NCBI GenBank assembly: GCA_903871865.1 | Contig: CAIQIL010000634.1 | Location: forward strand, 1 to 6,252 | Length of the DNA: 6,252 nt | Direction of reading: 5' to 3' | Source of the DNA: an uncultured Burkholderiales bacterium | GTDB taxonomy: Bacteria > Pseudomonadota > Gammaproteobacteria > Burkholderiales > Burkholderiaceae_C | Shown: in pieces, positions 1-5,071 of the stretch | How positions within the stretch are numbered: the first letter of the stretch is position 1 | Layout: each line of letters begins with the position of its first letter | Notes under the pieces: generated by a model | Database searches by the model: none | What the model saw: only the letters and a program-made list of their open reading frames with translations | What the model was told of the DNA's origin: nothing | Translations under genes and position numbers: made by a program

Positions 1-442
1 CCACGATCTCGGCATCGCTGTAGCCAGCATCACGGGCTTCGCTGAGCTCTGCCGTGGTGATGTCGCCCTTGTGCTCGACCAGGCTGCGCGCCAGCTTGAC
101 CGCGACGGCAGCCTTCGCATCCTGGCTGGAGCCGGCGCGGTTGGCAGCCATTTCATCGCCCGTCAGGCCCGCATTGGCACCCAGCGCGGTGTGCGCAGAC
201 AGGCAATACTGGCAGCTGTTTTGCTGCGCCAGGGCCAAGGCAATGCGCTCGCGGGTCTGGGGCTCCAGAGCGCCCTCATTGGCCACACCGAACAGCCCCA
301 GGAAAGCCTTGAGCGCGGCGGGCGAATTGGCAAACACTTTCAGGAAATTGGGCACCATGCCCAGCTGGTTGTGGATGGCGTCAAGCAGGGTCTTTTGCTC
401 GGCATTGGCGTTGTTACAGTCGATGACGGTGAGACGGCTCAT
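1..442 (-). CDS. AhpD-like / carboxymuconolactone decarboxylase family protein (peroxidase-related), 3' end cut by window edge
   Basis: The first 147 codons are visible and the end lies beyond the left edge; relatives of about 180 residues suggest that some 30-40 residues are missing. The protein opens MSRLTVIDCNNANAEQK and has the all-helical CMD core. Glu65, Cys77, Cys80 and His84 (CQYCLSAH) reproduce the spacing of the AhpD catalytic set (Glu118, Cys130, Cys133 and His137 in M. tuberculosis AhpD). This points to a thiol-dependent peroxidase or alkylhydroperoxidase-type cytoplasmic enzyme rather than a true 4-carboxymuconolactone decarboxylase, which lacks the CxxC pair. The start is fixed by an AAGGAG ribosome site six bases upstream (449-454). 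The gene is divergent from a LysR regulator and is probably its target. The physiological substrate is unknown: 'peroxidase-related' is a family statement, not proof of peroxide reduction. Confidence 0.88.
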   Translation of the reverse strand, partial: MSRLTVIDCNNANAEQKTLLDAIHNQLGMVPNFLKVFANSPAALKAFLGLFGVANEGALEPQTRERIALALAQQNSCQYCLSAHTALGANAGLTGDEMAANRAGSSQDAKAAVAVKLARSLVEHKGDITTAELSEARDAGYSDAEIV

Positions 443-513
443 GGAAAGCTCCTTGGGTGGTGGATGTGCGAGGGGTTGCGCCGGGGTTTGAAAACGTTCA
501 CAGCGCAACGTAA

Positions 514-534
514 CTTTGATTCCTCTCACCAAAG
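514..534. promoter_or_regulatory. Candidate LysR-type operator, CTTTG-N11-CAAAG
   Basis: A perfect 5-bp inverted repeat with an 11-bp spacer (arms 514-518 and 530-534) lies in the 141-bp gap between the AhpD-like gene and the LysR gene. LysR-type regulators typically bind interrupted dyads of roughly this size in the spacer shared with a divergent target. The site is 50 bp upstream of the LysR start and 72 bp upstream of the AhpD-like start. The remainder of 443-583 shows no convincing -35/-10 pair on either strand. Confidence 0.4.
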
Positions 535-583
535 AAGTGAATGCCTCAATCCATCAATGCACCATTCCCTGATCTGAAACTGT

Positions 584-1483
584 ATGGACCAGCTCTACGC
601 CATGACGGTGTTCGTCACCGTCGTCGATGAAGGCGGATTCGCCAGCGCGGCCAGGCGGCTGAACGTGTCGCCTCCGGTGGTCACGCGCGCGATCGCCGAT
701 CTGGAAGACCACCTGCAGGTGCGACTGCTCACCCGCACCACCCGCGTTGTGCGCGTGACCGAGGCCGGGGCCCGCTATGCCCAGGACTGTCGCCGCCTGC
801 TGTCGGACATCGAGGAGGCCGACGAAGCCGCGCAAGGCGTCCACGGCGCACCGCGGGGAGAGTTGACGCTGACCGCGTCTGTCCTCTTCGGCAACATGTT
901 CGTGATGCCCATCGTGACGGACTACCTGCGAACCTACCCCGATGTCAATGCTTCATGCTGGTTCGTCGATCGGGTGATGAACATGGTCGAGGAAGGCGTG
1001 GACGTGGCCGTGCGCATCGGCGATCTGCCTGACTCCTCGCTGCACGCGGTGCGCGTGGGCGCGGTACGGCGCATCGTGTGCGGGGCGCCTCAGTACATCG
1101 AAGCCCACGGGATGCCCTTGCACCCGCACGACCTGTCTCGCCACACCATCATCTCGGCCACCGGCATCACCGCATCGGCGCATTGGCGCTTCGTCGTGGA
1201 CGGACAAACACGCAGCTACGACCTGCAACCGCGCATCGCGACCAACGCCAACGAATCGGCCATCACGGCGGCCCTGGGCGGCTTCGGGCTGACGCGGCTG
1301 ATGTCCTACCAAGTGGCAGACCACCTGCGCAGTGGCCGCCTCAAAACCTTGTTGAGCAGCTTCGAGCACGCACCCCTGCCCGTGCACGTGGTTTACCAGG
1401 AGGGGCGCCAGACTTCGCAAAAAGTCCGCACCTTCCTGGACTTCATGGTGGAGCGTCTGCGCGCCAACACCGCCCTGAACTGA
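584..1483 (+). CDS. LysR-family transcriptional regulator (CrgA-like group)
   Basis: This 299-residue protein has the normal LysR length. Residues 1-60 form the winged helix-turn-helix (MDQLYAMTVFVTVVDEGGFA, SAARRLNVSPPVVTRAIADL, and the wing ending RVTEAGARY). A linker helix runs to about residue 88. The inducer-binding domain begins at about residue 91 (RGELTLTASVLFG, then VMPIVTDYLRTYPDV) and continues to the end. The wording of this segment resembles the CrgA/DsdC-like subgroup, often a repressor or activator of one neighbouring divergent gene. The ligand cannot be read from the sequence. The start at 584 gives the canonical MDxLxAMxVFVxVVDEG opening, although no good ribosome site precedes it; the internal Met7 (602) would shorten the first helix. 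The likely target is the divergent AhpD-like gene, with autoregulation. The 3' end converges on the SDR gene with a 9-bp gap. Confidence 0.93.
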   Translation: MDQLYAMTVFVTVVDEGGFASAARRLNVSPPVVTRAIADLEDHLQVRLLTRTTRVVRVTEAGARYAQDCRRLLSDIEEADEAAQGVHGAPRGELTLTASVLFGNMFVMPIVTDYLRTYPDVNASCWFVDRVMNMVEEGVDVAVRIGDLPDSSLHAVRVGAVRRIVCGAPQYIEAHGMPLHPHDLSRHTIISATGITASAHWRFVVDGQTRSYDLQPRIATNANESAITAALGGFGLTRLMSYQVADHLRSGRLKTLLSSFEHAPLPVHVVYQEGRQTSQKVRTFLDFMVERLRANTALN

Positions 1484-1492
1484 AGCGTCACC

Positions 1493-2245
1493 TCACCAGG
1501 GCAATGTCTGCCCCAGAGGGTCGATCAGGGTCCCCGTTCGGCGGGCGTCCAGGCTCGCCAGCACAGCCAGCAACAAGGCAGCGGCCTGTGCGGGCGCACG
1601 CACGGTCAAACCTGACCGCGCGAATGGGGCCGACAACCCCGTGTCCACGGTGCCCGGGTGCAAGGCCACGCACACCGCCTGCGGGTGGGTGCGGGCCAGT
1701 TCGATGGCCGAGGTGCGCACCAGCTGGTTGAGCGCCGCCTTGGCCGCGCGGTAGCTGTACCAGCCGCCCAGCTGGTTGTCGCCGATGCTGCCCACCTTGG
1801 CCGACAGCGTGGCGAACGCCGCGCGCCCCTGGCGGGGCAACAGCGGCAGGAAATGCTTCATCAGCAAGGCCGGTCCGATGGCGTTGACCGCGAAGGCGTG
1901 CGCCATGTGGGCCGCATCGAGCTGTCGCCAGGTCTTCTCGGGCGACCAGCCCTGCCCGTGCAACCAGCCGGTGGCGTCGATCACCAGGCGCACAGAGCGC
2001 CCTGTGGCCTCGGATTGCCCACGCACCCATTGCGCGGCCTGGGCGATGCTGACTTCGTCGAGCAGGTCCAGCGCCGGGTCGCTGCGCCTGCCCAGACACA
2101 GCACCTGGTCACGCCCCTGTGGCGCCAGTGCCGCCAGGGCGTCGCTCAGCCCTGTGCCCAGGCCACCCGAGGCTCCGATCACCACGGCCAGGCCGTCGGT
2201 CCACCAGCCGGGGTCCTCAACGGCGCGTGAAGGTGCGGCACTCAT
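1493..2245 (-). CDS. Short-chain dehydrogenase/reductase (SDR), C-factor-like
   Basis: This 250-residue cytoplasmic NAD(P)-dependent oxidoreductase has the classical SDR length. The nucleotide-binding turn is GASGGLG (residues 24-30). Asn121 (NAIG), Ser149 or Ser153, Tyr165 and Lys169 (YRAAK) give the catalytic set, and PGTVDT (197-202) follows strand 6. The stretch GSIGDNQLGGWYSYRAAKAA recalls the CsgA/C-factor branch. The substrate is unknown. The frame stays open to 2458, but those 71 codons lie inside the MerR gene and have no protein-like character. The start at 2245 is preferred because it has an AAGGTGAG ribosome site and forms an ATGA overlap with the MerR stop, so translation is probably coupled. 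SDRs are recurrent members of LitR-controlled light-inducible clusters in Proteobacteria, which fits the upstream partner, but that is inference. Confidence 0.92.
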   Translation of the reverse strand: MSAAPSRAVEDPGWWTDGLAVVIGASGGLGTGLSDALAALAPQGRDQVLCLGRRSDPALDLLDEVSIAQAAQWVRGQSEATGRSVRLVIDATGWLHGQGWSPEKTWRQLDAAHMAHAFAVNAIGPALLMKHFLPLLPRQGRAAFATLSAKVGSIGDNQLGGWYSYRAAKAALNQLVRTSAIELARTHPQAVCVALHPGTVDTGLSAPFARSGLTVRAPAQAAALLLAVLASLDARRTGTLIDPLGQTLPW

Positions 2246-3279
2246 GCGCTCACCTTGCGCCCCGGCACCGTCACACCCTCGGCCTGGGCCACCGTGGCCA
2301 GGCCCTCCTCCATCAGCGCTCGGGCATGGCCGGCCACGCGGTACAGGTAAGCGTGCAGGGCCACATCGGCAGGCTGGCGACTTTCGCAATCGGCGCTGTA
2401 GGCCTCGAACTGGCCCAGCATCGTGATCAGCTCGGCCATGTGCTTGGGGCACTCGCACGCCACCTTGGGCATGGCGGCGGTCAAGGCCACCAGGTCGGTG
2501 GTGTCGAAACGCGGGGCCGGCGCCGGGTCGGGCAGGCTTAGCAGTGCCTGGCTGACGCTGCGCCAGCCGCGCACGGTCTCCAGCACGGTCTGGCGGAACT
2601 CGTCGGGCGCCAGCGGCGAGCGACGCAGCACGGCCGCCCGCGCACGCAAGGCTTCCTGCACCTGGGTGTTAGCGAAGCCGTAGATGACGATCATCTGGCG
2701 CGCCCCCACGGTGCGCACCATGCGGCTGAGCCAGTCCACCGACTCCATGTGCACGGCACCCAGGTCGGCCAGCACCATGTCGGCCTGCACCTGCTGCAGC
2801 GCCAACTCCGAGACGGCACTGTCGTCCACGCTGCCCACCACCTGCAGACCTTCGATGCCCCTGAGCGCATCGCCCCAGCGCGCCGCAGCCCCCGTGCCCA
2901 CCAGCAACAGGCGCACGGAGGGCACGCCGGAAGCGCTGGTCACTCGGGCCGGTGCCCCCGCAGGCAGCGGGGTGCCACGCGCCAGCACCGACTCCGTCTG
3001 CTCAGCCTCGTTGACGAGGTCCTGCAAGCGGGCGGTCTCGACGCGCGCCAGCATGCCGATGGCGTGGCCCTTGTTCACCAGTTGCTTGATCAGCACCAAG
3101 CGGCGCACGTCCTGGCTGGAATACAGTCGGTGACCAGAGGGGGCTTGTGTGGGGCCCACGACGTTGTAGCGACGCTCCCACACGCGCAAAGTGGCCACAG
3201 GAATGTTTACCATGCGGGCAGCAGCGCTGCTTCGGTAGCGCGGCATCCCGGCATCGACCGGATCGGTTGAATCAATCAT
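2242..3279 (-). CDS. MerR-family regulator, LitR-like without a cobalamin site, with a Cys/His motif in the C-terminal region
   Basis: This 345-residue protein is the first gene of a two-gene operon. Residues 14-85 are a MerR winged helix-turn-helix (RSSAAARMVNIPVATLRVWE, RRYNVVGPTQAPSGHRLYSS, then VRRLVLIKQLVNKGHAIGML). Residues 121-235 look like a Rossmann-type domain (SVRLLLVGTG, MVLADLG, MIVIYGFANTQ), in the position where LitR/CarH bind adenosylcobalamin. The DxHxxG histidine loop is absent, so B12 is probably not bound. Residues 272-333 form a helical tail beginning ACECPKHMAELITMLGQFEA, with Cys275, Cys277, His280, Cys298 and His309. This architecture matches the B12-independent class III LitR proteins known from Burkholderia and Pseudomonas, where they act in light-responsive repression. 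The true signal here is unknown. The start at 3279 lacks a strong ribosome site; Met12 (3246) is an alternative. Autoregulation through the palindromes at 3291-3321 is plausible. Confidence 0.85.
   Translation of the reverse strand: MIDSTDPVDAGMPRYRSSAAARMVNIPVATLRVWERRYNVVGPTQAPSGHRLYSSQDVRRLVLIKQLVNKGHAIGMLARVETARLQDLVNEAEQTESVLARGTPLPAGAPARVTSASGVPSVRLLLVGTGAAARWGDALRGIEGLQVVGSVDDSAVSELALQQVQADMVLADLGAVHMESVDWLSRMVRTVGARQMIVIYGFANTQVQEALRARAAVLRRSPLAPDEFRQTVLETVRGWRSVSQALLSLPDPAPAPRFDTTDLVALTAAMPKVACECPKHMAELITMLGQFEAYSADCESRQPADVALHAYLYRVAGHARALMEEGLATVAQAEGVTVPGRKVSA
2249..2256 (-). promoter_or_regulatory. Ribosome binding site of the SDR gene, inside the MerR coding end
   Basis: The reverse strand reads AAGGTGAG here, ending three bases before the ATG at 2245-2243. 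The site lies within the last codons of the MerR gene and decides the SDR start. It also supports translational coupling across the ATGA overlap. Confidence 0.6.
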
Positions 3280-3290
3280 GACGCTGGTCT

Positions 3291-3321
3291 TTCACTTCAG
3301 TGAACCCGAATTGAGTTCAAT
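3291..3321. promoter_or_regulatory. Two tandem palindromes between the divergent MerR and HiPIP genes; candidate MerR operator
   Basis: Two perfect short dyads are seen: TTCACT-TC-AGTGAA at 3291-3304 and ATTGA-GT-TCAAT at 3310-3321. Their centres are 18 bp apart. They share a near-direct repeat, TTCAGTGAA (3296-3304) and TTCAATGAA (3316-3324), 20 bp apart. They begin 12 bp upstream of the MerR start, so binding there would most directly control the MerR-SDR operon, and it could also reach the HiPIP promoter. No clean -35/-10 pair is visible on either strand of 3280-3418. Which protein binds is inferred from position only. Confidence 0.4.
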
Positions 3322-3418
3322 GAAGCGATTCTGAAGCCTGGCGTTTTGTTTTGAATCACCTGAAAATGCGTCAACTCAAGGTCAACCCCTCTGCAACCCC
3401 CACTCACCGGAGCTTTCC

Positions 3419-3724
3419 ATGACCAGCCGTCGCCAGTTCATCATGACCCTCGTCCCCGCTGCCGCTGCCCTCGGCGCCGCCACCTCGGTGCGCGCCGCCG
3501 ATGCCGCCAAGGTGGATGAGAAAGACCCCGCCGCCACCGGCCTGGGCTACAAGCACGACGCCACCAAGGTCGATGCCAAGAAGTACCCCACCTACAAGGC
3601 CGGCAGCGCCTGCGGCAACTGCCAGTTCTTCCAGGGCAAGGATGCTTGGGGCGTGTGCCCGCTGCTGGGCGGCAAGCAAGTGAACGCCAAGGGCTGGTGC
3701 TCGGCCTGGGCCAAGAAGGCCTGA
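3419..3724 (+). CDS. hip: High-potential iron-sulfur protein (HiPIP), Tat-exported
   Basis: This 101-residue precursor encodes a small periplasmic electron carrier. The N-terminus carries a twin-arginine signal (SRRQFIM, residues 3-9), a hydrophobic Ala-rich core and a likely cleavage site after Ala26 (VRA|ADA). That leaves a mature protein of about 75 residues, normal for HiPIPs. Cys65, Cys68, Cys80 and Cys94 (CxxC-x11-C-x13-C) match the family's ligands for one [4Fe-4S] cluster, and the aromatics around the cluster (Phe70, Phe71, Trp77, Trp93, Trp97) fit its buried environment. Tat export agrees with the cluster being inserted in the cytoplasm. In the family, HiPIPs carry electrons from the bc1 complex to a photosynthetic reaction centre or a terminal oxidase; which applies here cannot be read. 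A GGAG site (3409-3412) sets the start. The gene is monocistronic, divergent from the MerR gene and followed by a strong terminator. Confidence 0.95.
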   Translation: MTSRRQFIMTLVPAAAALGAATSVRAADAAKVDEKDPAATGLGYKHDATKVDAKKYPTYKAGSACGNCQFFQGKDAWGVCPLLGGKQVNAKGWCSAWAKKA

Positions 3725-3740
3725 CCCGCCAAGCTTGCCC

Positions 3741-3771
3741 CTGACGCAGGGCCTTCACAGGCCTGCGTCAG
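3741..3771. other. Hairpin just downstream of the HiPIP gene
   Basis: A perfect 10-bp stem (CTGACGCAGG at 3741-3750 with CCTGCGTCAG at 3762-3771) encloses an 11-base loop. It begins 17 bp after the HiPIP stop and has no T-tract of its own. It may protect the 3' end of the message from exonucleases or assist the terminator immediately downstream. Confidence 0.6.
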
Positions 3772-3776
3772 ATGCC

Positions 3777-3813
3777 AAAAAGCCCGTCCGGCGCAAACCG
3801 GGACGGGCTTTTT
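3777..3813. terminator. Bidirectional Rho-independent terminator between HiPIP and the Tim44-domain gene
   Basis: A perfect 13-bp stem pairs AAAAAGCCCGTCC (3777-3789) with GGACGGGCTTTTT (3801-3813) around an 11-base loop. The G/C-rich stem is flanked by A5 and T5, so a T-run follows it on both strands. The stops of the convergent HiPIP (3724) and Tim44-domain (3839) genes lie on either side, so one element can end both messages. Confidence 0.92.
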
Positions 3814-3838
3814 CATGGGTTGCGCGAGCGACTGGGGC

Positions 3839-4846
3839 TCAGGATTGCACGGGCGAGATGCCGGCGATCGCCCAATCGCGGCTGTCGTCCAGGGGCTTGA
3901 CCAGGTGCCAGAGTTCGTCGAAGGGCTCGGCACCCTGGTCAATGGCTTCGCGGATCAAGCCATGGAAACGCACGGACACGACCCACTGGCCCTGCTCCTG
4001 GGCGGTGTCCACCACCTCGGCGTCCAGTTGCATCACATCGGTCTGCTGCTTGGCCGTGCCGCGCTCCTGCAGGTCCAGGCGCAGGGAAGCGAACAGTTCC
4101 GGCGTGGTGAACTTGCGCAGGTCGTCGAGGTTGGCCTCGTCGTTGGCGGCTTGCATGCGGATGAAGATCATCTTGGCGATGCGGGTGAAGCCAGCGGCGT
4201 CAAAGCCTGCCGGTGCGGCGGCCGCCGACGCTGCAGCGCCGCCCACAGAGGCAGCAGGGCTGACGCCCATGCCACCAGCGGCAAAGCTGTCACGGGCCAT
4301 GGGCGCCTGCGGGGCCACCGGGTCGGGCGCCGTCTGCGGGTAGGGGGCCCCCGCACCGGCCAGTTGCGGACCATTGTCCGATGCCGCGGCACCGCCACGC
4401 ATGCGGCGCATGAGCCAGCCGATGGCCACCATCGCGACCACGGCCAGCAGGGCCATCATCATGAAGTTGCCAAGTGCTTCGCCAAAGCCGAAGTGGCTGG
4501 CGAGCGCGGCCAGGCCCAGGCCAGCGGCCAGGCCGGCGATCGGGCCCATCCAGGAGCGCTTGGCCGGCTGAGCCGCGGCAGGTGCTGCCGCATTGGCAGG
4601 CGCAGCCTGGTTGGGACGCGCGGCAGCGTTGTTCGTGGCGCTGTTGGTCGCATTGTTGGGCGAGGCCGGCGGCGAGGTGTCGGCCTGCTTGGCCGGCATC
4701 TGGCGCTGCATGCCGGCTGGACGGCCACCGCCCAGGCGCTTGGCCTCGGCGTCCATGGGCGCCACGGCCACAGCCGCGCAGGCCACGGCCAACATCAGGG
4801 TCATCCATCGGGACGCCAGTCCTTGGCGCATCGTCATTCGTCGCAT
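3839..4846 (-). CDS. Tim44-like domain membrane protein
   Basis: This 335-residue protein of unknown precise function is probably anchored in the inner membrane. Residues 1-35 look like a signal sequence: a basic start, a hydrophobic core ([14 protein letters not shown]) and AEA|K as a possible cleavage site. [14 protein letters not shown] (36-49) follows, a segment I recognise from bacterial Tim44-domain proteins. An Asn/Ala/Pro/Gln-rich low-complexity linker spans about 52-97. Hydrophobic segments lie at 99-118 and 127-146, followed by RRMR. A second Ala/Gly/Pro-rich linker runs to about 213, and the Tim44-like domain occupies about 215-333 ([39 protein letters not shown]). The domain is homologous to the C-terminal part of mitochondrial Tim44; its bacterial role is poorly known. 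Starts at 4846, 4837 and 4831 are all in frame, none with a good ribosome site, so the first 0-5 residues are uncertain. The gene is divergent from ygiQ. Confidence 0.87.
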   Translation of the reverse strand: MRRMTMRQGLASRWMTLMLAVACAAVAVAPMDAEAKRLGGGRPAGMQRQMPAKQADTSPPASPNNATNSATNNAAARPNQAAPANAAAPAAAQPAKRSWMGPIAGLAAGLGLAALASHFGFGEALGNFMMMALLAVVAMVAIGWLMRRMRGGAAASDNGPQLAGAGAPYPQTAPDPVAPQAPMARDSFAAGGMGVSPAASVGGAAASAAAAPAGFDAAGFTRIAKMIFIRMQAANDEANLDDLRKFTTPELFASLRLDLQERGTAKQQTDVMQLDAEVVDTAQEQGQWVVSVRFHGLIREAIDQGAEPFDELWHLVKPLDDSRDWAIAGISPVQS

Positions 4847-4918
4847 GTTGGAAGCCCGAAGGCAGAGAGACAGAGGCCCCATTGTGCTCAATTTGCCGAA
4901 CACGCGGGCCCTGACCGT

Positions 4919-4970
4919 GGCCAAGGCGCGCGGACGCAGGCGCAGAACCACCTGCGTCCGCGCCTTGGCC
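4919..4970. repeat. Long imperfect inverted repeat (hairpin) in the divergent Tim44/ygiQ spacer
   Basis: The left arm is 4919-4940 and the right arm 4951-4970, around a 10-base loop (CGCAGAACCA). Twelve pairs (GGCCAAGGCGCG with CGCGCCTTGGCC) and eight pairs (GACGCAGG with CCTGCGTC) are separated by an unpaired CG at 4931-4932 in the left arm. No T-run follows on either strand, so it does not look like an intrinsic terminator. It sits 73 bp from the Tim44-domain start and 102 bp from the ygiQ start, in a 225-bp spacer where I see no other clear element. It could be an operator, a REP-like or other dispersed palindrome, or a structured leader. Confidence 0.8.
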
Positions 4971-5071
4971 GGCAAAACCACACCCGCCCAGGGGCCTCTG
5001 ACGCCGCCCCAAGCATCGCCCAACAAGCGACAATGCCGGGTTGTCTGCCGACGCCTTGCTGCGTCACCCCC

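Noticed and set aside
121..235. A cobalamin-binding domain in the MerR regulator (positions here are residue numbers, corresponding to about bases 2575-2919).
   Set aside because: The Rossmann-like pattern is there, but the DxHxxG histidine is missing, so I do not claim B12 binding.
54..577. Two forward open frames (54-491 and 71-577) opposite the AhpD-like gene.
   Set aside because: They are antisense to a gene with intact catalytic motifs and a good ribosome site, and neither resembles a known protein.
2246..2458. A 71-codon N-terminal extension of the SDR frame.
   Set aside because: It overlaps the MerR C-terminal coding region in another frame, has Arg/Gly/Pro-rich non-protein-like composition, and a better start with a ribosome site exists at 2245.
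2684..3270. Forward open frames opposite the MerR gene.
   Set aside because: Low-complexity composition; the reverse strand carries a clear MerR DNA-binding domain.
4919..4970. The long hairpin as a Rho-independent terminator.
   Set aside because: No T-run follows on either strand and no gene ends nearby; the flanking genes diverge from it.
5006..5034. A possible ygiQ promoter with GACAAT (5029-5034) as -10.
   Set aside because: The hexamer is plausible for a GC-rich betaproteobacterium, but the matching -35 position reads GCCCCA, so I do not call it.
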